Shown here in pieces: positions 57,060 through 64,000 of a stretch of 64,000 bases of DNA. The notes beneath the pieces are model-generated. The model was given only the letters and a program-made list of their open reading frames with translations. It made no database searches and was not told the DNA's origin. Both the position numbers and the translations under genes were made by a program. This DNA comes from Zygnema cylindricum (Eukaryota; Streptophyta; Zygnematophyceae; Zygnematales; Zygnemataceae): positions 184,001-248,000 of the forward strand of contig JBBHKE010000836.1 in assembly GCA_037447655.1 (NCBI GenBank). Direction: 5' to 3'. Numbering within the stretch: the stretch's first letter is position 1; the number at the start of each line of letters is the position of its first letter.

Positions 57060-58021
57060 TTTAGTGTACTTAAAGGGATCTATGGACTTTCCTTCGTCCA
57101 TAACTACCAAGTGTTTCACTAGAATTATGTCTTCCCTTCCGAGATCATAAACTCGATACCCCTTTTCATTTTCATCATACCCAAGTAAGTATCCGGCTTT
57201 CCTCTAACATCTAACTTCCAATCAGATTTTTCTGTGTTTAGACTAAACACTTGACTTCCAAACACCTTTAAGTGTGAAATATCAGGTTTTCTCCCGGTCC
57301 ATCTTTCATAAGGTGTTTGGCCTTTTACGGCCGAGGTAAGGACTCTATTTTTGAGATAGTTAGCACAATTTATAGCCTCTGCCCAAAAAAATTTCTTTAT
57401 CTTTTTATCTGTCAACATACTAGGAGCACTATCATTTAATGTCCGATTTAGTCTCTCGACTACACCGTTTTGTTATGGATTCTTTGGGACAGTCTTTGGG
57501 TGTTGAACCCCTTCCTTTTTCAAGTAATCCTCAAACTCATTAGAAGTGAATTCCCCCCTATTATCACTTCTCACTCTCTTTATAGGTGTCTCATGAAGCT
57601 TTTCACTCCAAGCTTTATACTCATTAAAATAAGCCGAAGCCTCAGGTTTGTTTTTGAAGAAGTATACTCTAGAGTATCTAGACCAATCATCACTGATAGT
57701 AAGCATAAATCTTTTCCCTCCAACTGATGGCAATTTGGTCGGTCCCCATATCTCACTGTAAACCAAATCTAAAACCTTTTCACCCTTATATGTTGCGGCT
57801 TTTGGAAAAGGCAATCTGTGGGCTTTTCCTTGAGCACACCCACTACAATCATCCAAAGTCTCATTATCTCCAAAGTGTATGCCCTCAACTACACCCATTT
57901 TCTTCATTTCCTTCAATCTATCTAGATGCACATGTCCCAATCTTTTATGCCACATCATCAAATCACTTACACCAGCATAGTAAACTCGCGTCTTTCCATT
58001 ACTCAAATTTAGCCTAAACAT
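57060..58021 (-). pseudogene. Copia G integrase
   Basis: 58021-57473: HKRLGHVHLDRLKEMKK, CSGCAQGKAHRLPFPK, then LVYSEIWGPTKLPS, where the first catalytic Asp is Glu, DDWSRYSRVYFF, RVRSDNRGEFTSNEF (second Asp kept). A stop follows before QNGVVERLNRTL (catalytic Glu kept, about 57455). 57418-57125: FWAEAINCANYLKNRVLT, WTGRKPDISHLKVFGSQ. The linker continues to about 57000 and resumes after the solo LTR. Confidence 0.87.
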
Positions 58022-58435
58022 TCATTGGCTACCCTTTTCAGCTGTGAAGTACACTTCATCCTCATAGCTAGCAACAAAGACTCCCTTTTTAGTACTAGTC
58101 TCAAAACCCTTATCATCTAAGACCGACGTAGAGATAAGATTCTTGTTCAACTCTGGGATAAAAAGAACATCAAAGAAAGTGACTATGGATGCCTTTCCAT
58201 CAACTAGGACTCTCAGATCCACAGATCCCACTAAATTAGTGGTGAATATTCTCCCATCCCCGTACTCTATCTCTACAGTAGGGATCTTTCTCATTTTGGT
58301 AAACAATGGTTTTTCTCTACACATATGTATAGAGGCTCCTGAATCTATAATCCATCCTTCTTCAGGAGCTTCTCTTACTCCACCGAAAGCACACCTTTGC
58401 CTCCTTGGAATCTCTAACTCACCTTTTACCTCCAC
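58022..58435 (-). pseudogene. Copia G protease
   Basis: EIPRRQRCAFGG, active site GWIIDSGASIHMCREK (DSGA intact), EIEYGDGRI and LFIPELNKNLISTSVLDDKGF. Ends in a stop at the boundary with the GAG-pre-integrase region. A frame change connects it to the upstream gag end. Confidence 0.88.
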
Positions 58436-58815
58436 CTCCTCGTTGAGGAGGAGTTATCATCATCCACATCGGAGTCCTCTCCGATGACTTGTGTTTCCAC
58501 AAATGCCTTCTTTTTCTTTGCGGCTGGTTTTCCGGCAAGTTCTTCCTTCAATCTCAGCTCTGTCAGTTTAGTACACTCCGCCATGTAATGTCCCGGCTTT
58601 TTACAAAAGTGACAAAGCCCCTTCGGAGGCCTCGATCTAGATCCTTCCGATTGATTTCCTCTTCCTCCTCCACCAAAGTTTCTATAAGGTTTCTTGGAAT
58701 CCTTATCTCCCCAATCAGTTCTTGCAGCCAACGCCTGAACACTCTTTCCTCCTTTTCGAATCTCAATTGTGTTTTCCCGAACCAAATTATTCCCACAACG
58801 GAGTTCCAGATCCAT
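58426..58815 (-). pseudogene. Copia G gag C-terminal end with zinc knuckle
   Basis: LVRENTIEIRKGGKSVQALAA (same as in H), CCHC knuckle CHFCKKPGHYMAECTKL at about 58560-58610, then a Lys-rich and acidic tail. Similarity to H ends abruptly at about 58815, the truncation point. Confidence 0.85.
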
Positions 58816-59979
58816 CGATGACTCTAGATGCTGTTTAAAACGTGCAAAAAAAGTGGCATTGTTTTGCCATGTGCAAGCGTGAAAATTATTTTTTATGCAT
58901 TTCTTAATGCATATAAAGCAAGATTCTCAATATTTTTGCTGAACTCCTCAAAAATAATATTCTAAAATTGTAAATCACATTTGCAAAATAAAAGGGAGAA
59001 AGCGAGCGAGACTTCATATGGTTGAAATTTCACGAGGCTGAAATATTCTAGTTATTTATTTTATCTATATCTTACAATAATATAATCCTCCAAATGTCCA
59101 TTACTCACGACCAAAAAAAAAACCAAAATGCGATTTGTAAACTTTAGTTTACTCGCAACAAAATAAAACAAAGATTCCAATATTTTGTCAATGTCTTAAG
59201 CATAAAATGTCCACACGAATTCAATGCACGTGTGGTGAACCGAAGTAGAGTATACCCTACGTGAAGTAAGGGGACCACCAAAATATCTTGCTCAACCATC
59301 ATTTAATTATGCGTCGAGTGGTCCAATTATTAAAAAAAACTTTAAAAAAAAATTGAATGGTGAACCATGAGCCTCTTCTTATGAACACTACAACAGCATA
59401 ACATGATAAAGTATACATTCAAATAGTGTGTTGACACAAAGAGACGCTAATAATACTAAATATTCTAAAAGTAGCAGTAAAGCGTACATTTCCTAAATTG
59501 TAAAATAATCAGGCACATTAATCATGAAGATATGATAGTCCTTCATCAAATTCCAATTGTAGATTCCTTCACTTCGTTGAAGCGAACGGTTTCTTTCCTC
59601 CTAACCAATAACTTACTTTACGAAAAAAACTAAGCATAAAACAAAAAAAATAATGAAAACAGGTCACAAAAAAAAAACACTTCAAACAAAGGATGTTGAA
59701 CAAAATAATTTAAAGTGACGATTTAAAATATAACAAATACTGTGCAGAGCTCTAAGTCACTTTATAATATAAACGGGAAAATATATATTAGTAGGGGCTT
59801 TATTGATATTAGTGAGTATAAAACTACCAATTTATTTTTGTATGTTTTTCATCACGTGACGTGATGTGGTTTTCGGCACCAAAGGAATTATAGAGAGCAT
59901 TAAGCATGCACCATTGCCCCAACCGATATAATTTTTAGCGTAAAACTAGAAGCGATTAGAGGTTTTCCGATTGGATAAC
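58816..59979. other. No gene recognised; AT-rich
   Basis: About 1.2 kb of AT-rich sequence with poly-A runs (59326-59353, 59640-59675) and no open frame of interest. A CACGTGACGTGATGTGG segment is near 59855. Between two copia elements; may be old host intergenic DNA. Confidence 0.45.
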
Positions 59980-60984
59980 TGCAATTTTGTGTCCTCCATT
60001 AGACTACAGAATTTAGGAAGCCTCTATGTATTTTTAACTAGCCCTCTTTCACCTACAACCACTGTTGATCAAGCAAACAAATTGTCAACCTAACTATACT
60101 CCTATGCAGTCTCAACCCCCTTGAGTCCACATCAAAAGAATCACTGAAAACGCCCAATTTTGCGATTAGTTATGAAGCGGCAAAAATGCCAATTTATACA
60201 AACTCTCAAAGAGAGAGGCTGCTGCCTACTAAAAAAAAGTTAAGTCTAAAATCGCTCTCACAACCCTTATCTACTGCAATATAATCTAATCATATGACCG
60301 TATAGTATAGAAAGGTACTATGGCTGATGTCCTTTTTGTACGGCCTATGTACAACAATGCCATTAAGTTGACGCGTGTCTCTTTTTTACTTGTCTTTATC
60401 TCCCGATGGATTTCCGCTTCCAAATGTTATCTCTCCACGTGGCGCCAGGTCATGGCCCGTCCAAAAAACTGTCAAAGTGACCATTCCGGGATCTCGGCGG
60501 GGACATGTGTCCTTGGATCAAAAACGTTTTTTAATGTTAGCCGTTGAAACAAATGTCCGATTCATTTGTTTCGTGCGAGATCATGTTCGCACTATATATA
60601 AACTAGTTCTATGTCCTTTCATTTGTATTTCTGTTAATCGGATTAGAGATCAAAACACAGTTTAAATAAATATCACACCCTATGTAATTTAACGAACTCC
60701 TACGACAGACTAATTAGAGTTGACGGCTACGACTTGCTCTTCCGGTCGGAGAATCGAGTCCTACCAAAATCAACCTTTTGTTGAGAGTGGCTTATGTCAC
60801 TCTTTAGTAAAGTCAATAGAGCTGGGGCAACCATGGCTCCACCACTCTCACTGTCGTTCAGTGACTACAACAAGTATGGGGGCTACAAAGAAGGAGAGGA
60901 GGCACACTGTCTACGTTTTTCTTTTCCTTTTTCACTAATCTATTTAGACGTAGAAAATACTCTGTAAATCTAGTTATTTCAACA
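59980..60984 (-). repeat. 3' LTR of copia J
   Basis: Sense TGTTGAAATAACTAG at 60984 to ACAAAATTGCA at 59980; 1005 bp, same family as the F1 LTR. It ends with the gag start block ATGGAGGACACAAAATTGCA (MEDTKL). Contains the tRNA-like block (AATCGAGTCC near 60750), ACCATGGCTCC near 60832, CAGTGACTACAACAAGT near 60859 and CCACGTGG near 60435. Confidence 0.88.
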
Positions 60985-61639
60985 CTCCCTTTATTTTCAA
61001 ATCTAGTTTTAACTTCTCTTTTAGTCCACACTTTACCCTACAATACTTTAACTTGGGAAATGGCACATGTTTGGTCATTATATCAGCCACCATTTCTTCA
61101 TCAAACCTATACACAAGATTCACAATTTTATTTTCTACTTTTTACCTCACAAAACTCAATCTTATGTCCATATGCTTAGCTTTGAAATGATGCTTTGGAT
61201 TGGCTCCAATTCCAATGGCATTCTGATTATCACAAAAAAGTCGATGCATTCCCTTATTCATGTACCCCTGTTCTTATAACAAGGCCTTGACCCACATCAA
61301 CTCTCTCTTAGCAAAACAAGAGGCCCTGTACTCAACCTCCATAGTAGACTGAGCAACCACCTTTGGTTCGTTACTGCTAGAACAGCAAGCACCTTCCCCC
61401 ACATATTAACCATACCCAAAAGTGCATCTTCTCATAGGTGCATCACCATAACTGGCATCACTCGAAGTAGTGATGTCAATGTGCTCCCCTCCAAAATACA
61501 ACCATAACTACCTTATTCCCACCAGATATCTCATGACTCTCTTGGCCGTCTTCCATTCTCTCTTCCTAGGATCATTAAGACTCCTACTAACGACTCCAAC
61601 CTTTGCCGCTATGTCCGACTTGGTACAGTTTATAAAGTA
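60985..61639 (-). pseudogene. Copia J RNase H
   Basis: Polypurine tract AAATAAAGGGAG at the LTR edge, then sense-strand RNase H motifs including a DASYGDAPMRRCTFGY-like stretch near 61440 and a DNQNAIGIGANPKHHFK-like stretch near 61200. Many stops; no long open frame remains. Confidence 0.78.
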
Positions 61640-61644
61640 TATTA
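61640..61644. repeat. Target-site duplication, left copy (solo LTR in J)
   Basis: TATTA, repeated at 62831-62835. Confidence 0.85.
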
Positions 61645-62830
61645 TGAAAGTCTGAGACCTCCATTGGTCCTCAGAGTAGACAGCTCACAAGAAGCTTATC
61701 TAGATAGTGTTGACTCCAAGTTCATAAAAACCCAAATGATTGACCCCTTGACAATCAAGACCCCAATAGAACTTTACCCCTGCGAAATAAGACTTTGTGT
61801 GTGCTCAGTTCCACCACAGAATGCAAAGGTAGAATATGAGTTTTGGACACATTCACCCACTTTGACTTTCCCTTAGAAATGCAGCCACCTTGGCAAGCAA
61901 ATATCTTGACCGACTACACCCCTATGTAGCCTAGACTCCAGTGAGTCCGCAACAAAAAGAATCTCTGCATTTGCTCCCCTGAGCAGTAAGTTATGGAGGG
62001 TCAAAGTTGACCTTTTGTAAATGAGCTCTCTCGGAGAGAGGCGGCTACCTACTAAATTATCTAAGTCTTATCTCTCTCTAAACTCTATCTAATGACGTAC
62101 GACACCAATCAGATTACTGTGTCGTACAAAAAAGTACAGGTATCGGTGTACTTTCTGTATGGCCATCGTACTACATGGCCAGAATGTCGACACATGTCAT
62201 ATCCGGATTTGTTCCCGTAATCTCCAGATTTGCCGCAATCCAATGTTGATGCGCCATGCATCCCTTGACGTGGCGATGACAATAAAACGCCAAAAGTATA
62301 TATTTCGTGATCGGGGCGTTTATCGTGGCCGTCCGGTCAAAATAGGATATATTTCTAGCCGTTGAAAATAGACGCACGGTATTTGTTTCATGGTCGAAAC
62401 AAATGCGCAGTATCCGTTTCATATAATACATAAAAGCGTACTCCGTACAATCTAAAACTGTATCTATGCACTACGTATCTCCTTCCCGTTAAACGAACTA
62501 GTCCGCGTGTATCTATATAAATATTTATCAAACTCCATATACCCTAACATTTGTCTTGGGCTTATAGGATAAAGCTAACAGCTACTTTGACGGACGACAG
62601 ATACAAGGTTCAAATCTTGGGTCCGTCAAACCATTTGTAACTCTATCAAGATTGGCCTTCTTGTCCTCTTTTGACAAACTAGGCAGCCATGGCTCAAACT
62701 CCTCCTCTAGTCTTTAGTGACTGCGACAAGTGTGGGGACTTGAGAGAAAAGTAAGAGGCAGGCTATCGCTGTCTCCTTTTTGCCTTTTGTTTTACCATCC
62801 CTTAACCTAGAAAATACTTAAATTTCAACA
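61645..62830 (-). repeat. Solo LTR in copia J, related to the I/H LTRs
   Basis: 1186 bp, sense TGTTGAAATTTAAG to GAGGTCTCAGACTTTCA, with TG..CA ends and TATTA on both sides. It keeps the gag-start ATG block, the W-box palindrome (61999-62012), a tRNA-like block with the canonical T-loop TTCAAAT near 62607, GCCATGGCTC near 62685 and AGTGACTGCGACAAGT near 62715. Confidence 0.9.
62575..62637 (+). other. tRNA-like block in the solo LTR (antisense to the LTR)
   Basis: CAAGGTTCAAATCTTGG has a 7-base TTCAAAT loop and a near-complete T-stem, with a B-box-like GGTTCAAATCT. The upstream part does not fold into a convincing D-arm or anticodon arm, so it is tRNA-like only. Confidence 0.4.
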
Positions 62831-62835
62831 TATTA
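62831..62835. repeat. Target-site duplication, right copy (solo LTR in J)
   Basis: TATTA, matching 61640-61644. Confidence 0.85.
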
Positions 62836-63830
62836 GACTTCCTATAACCTGCCTGTAAGGGATAGACTTCATAAACTCTCTCTCTTCTGGACTAATTTGA
62901 TCATCTAAGATTATCACTCCTCCTTCTACACTTCCATCACTTACTTTTTTAAGTCCATGGGAGTGGTGCAACTGTTTGCCTTTTCCATCTGTAATTTCTA
63001 AAGCATATTACCTATTGCTTCCTTGTGAGTAAGTCTAAAGATCCTTTTCCCCCTATCTCTCTCCATTTGAATTCCCAAAATATATCTTGCCTCCCCTAAA
63101 TCCTTCATGTCAAATCTGCTTCTAAGATCTTTCTTTAACTTATTGATCTTTATGAAAGACTTACTTAACACCAAGAGATCATCCAAATAAATTGCAATAA
63201 AAATCACACCATTCTCATCTTCAAATATATAAATAGAATTGTCAGAGTTGATCTAGATATATCCCTGACCGGTGAGAATCTCATTTAATTTCTTATTCCA
63301 CTGTCGGGGAGCTTGCTTCAGTTCATATAAGTACTTTATGAGCCTGCAGACTTTGCTCTCTTCTCCTTCCTCCACGAACCCCTGTGGTTGCCGCATGAAA
63401 ATTTCTTCCTCTAACTCACCATTGAGGAAGGCGGTCTTAATATCCATCAGGTGTATTTCCATGTCTTCCGCTACCGCTAGACTGAGGAGAATTCTTACTG
63501 ATGGGAATCGAACAACTGGAGCGAAAATCTCCTCATAGTCAATCCCTTCCTTTTGGGTGAACCCTTTTGCTACCAAACCGCGCCTTATATCTTTCAATGG
63601 TGTTATCAGGGTTCAGTTTTAGTTTAAACACCCATTTACAGCCAATTAGTTTTCTATCCGAAGGAAAGTCCGCTAGTTCCCAAGTATTTCCTTCCGTGAT
63701 GGAGGCCATCTCATCATTTATGGCTCTAATCCATTTGTCTTTCTTTGGACTATTCACTGCTTCCGCGTATAGCTGCGGCTCATCAGGGTGAGATAGCATA
63801 ATTACCTTATGAGCGGCCTATTTTTTTTGT
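62836..63830 (-). pseudogene. Copia J reverse transcriptase
   Basis: 63799-63539: EAVNSPKKDKWIRAINDEMASI, GCKWVFKLKLNPDNTIERYK, then a frameshift. 63597-63253: FTQKEGIDYEEIFAPVVRFPS, HLMDIKTAFLNGELEEEIF, LYELKQAPRQWNKKLNE. 63207-62998: the active site reads IAIYLDDLLVLSKS (YLDD for YVDD), then ARYILGIQMERDRGK. 62990-62840: CTTPMDLKK region. Lesions are few compared with its RNase H. Confidence 0.88.
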
Positions 63831-64000
63831 ATCATTTTGCTGCTCCTTCTCCCACCCTCAAACTCCGAAGTTGGAATGGAGGGAAGTCTTAGATTTCTCC
63901 TTACTGTCTCATCGGCTTCCTTATTGCTAGAGCTGGTTCCGTTTCCTCCTCTTCTGTCTCCTCGAAGTCCATATGAATATGTGGGGTTTCCTGTGTATCT
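63831..64000 (-). pseudogene. Copia J integrase-RT linker (partial)
   Basis: Reads a RNLRLPSIPTSEFEGGR-like linker motif as in F1, H and G. Cut by the window edge. Confidence 0.7.

Larger units (their letters stand above)
53314..58815 (-). mobile_element. Copia G, 5' end missing, with an inserted solo LTR
   Basis: Minus strand: truncated 3' LTR, RNase H, RT, linker, [solo LTR 55899-56952], integrase, protease, knuckle and end of gag. The capsid and 5' LTR are absent beyond 58815. Protein very close to H. Confidence 0.85.
59980..64000 (-). mobile_element. Copia J, runs off the right edge of the window
   Basis: 3' LTR, RNase H, [solo LTR 61645-62830], RT and start of linker on the minus strand. 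Integrase, gag and the 5' LTR would lie beyond 64000. Confidence 0.87.

Overview
The window is retrotransposon-derived over most of its length. I recognise no ordinary host gene. The likely source is a large, repeat-rich streptophyte (plant or charophyte-type alga) genome. The evidence is plant-type Ty1/copia and chromodomain Ty3/gypsy polyproteins, a copia primer site that matches the anticodon arm of plant initiator tRNA-Met as I remember it, TTTAGGG-type motifs, and G-box and W-box motifs in the LTRs. I cannot name a species. Nearly every coding region carries stops, frameshifts or altered catalytic residues, so almost all are called pseudogenes.

Layout. 291-6120: complete minus-strand copia element A (target duplication CTTTC). 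6578-25803: large minus-strand Ty3/gypsy element C, which reads gag-like ORF1, capsid, protease, DNA cytosine-5-methyltransferase (DNMT), reverse transcriptase, RNase H, integrase, PHD-like finger. C is split by complete chromodomain gypsy element B (6998-14756, target duplication GAGTT) and contains an inverted ORF1 piece. 25804-30165: no recognisable gene, with a long TCTAATTA-rich low-complexity tract. 30170-31957: orphan gypsy-like gag-protease fragment K behind a cluster of telobox motifs. 31958-40371: minus-strand copia I, split by complete plus-strand copia H (33042-39487, target duplication ATCTT). 40372-45470: second copy (E) of the C family, plus strand, truncated in gag. 45471-53313: fused minus-strand copia fragments F1 and F2. 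53314-58815: minus-strand copia G with an H-family solo LTR inside it. 58816-59979: no gene seen. 59980-64000: minus-strand copia J with an inserted solo LTR (61645-62830, target duplication TATTA), running off the window.

The most unusual content is in two places. First, element C carries a cytosine-DNA-methyltransferase domain between protease and reverse transcriptase, in a single reading frame with its conserved motifs in order and the Pro-Cys-Gln catalytic motif kept. It also has a PHD-like zinc finger after the integrase, so a possible chromatin writer and reader in one mobile element. Second, the copia elements share an uncommon 5' architecture. The LTR contains the gag start codon, and where the primer site can be seen it lies inside the gag reading frame and matches the internal anticodon arm of initiator tRNA-Met (half-tRNA priming) rather than the tRNA 3' end.

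The insertions can be put in order from nesting. B went into the ORF1 piece inside C. H went into I close to its polypurine tract. E truncates I. Solo LTRs sit in G and J. F2 abuts the truncated LTR of G.
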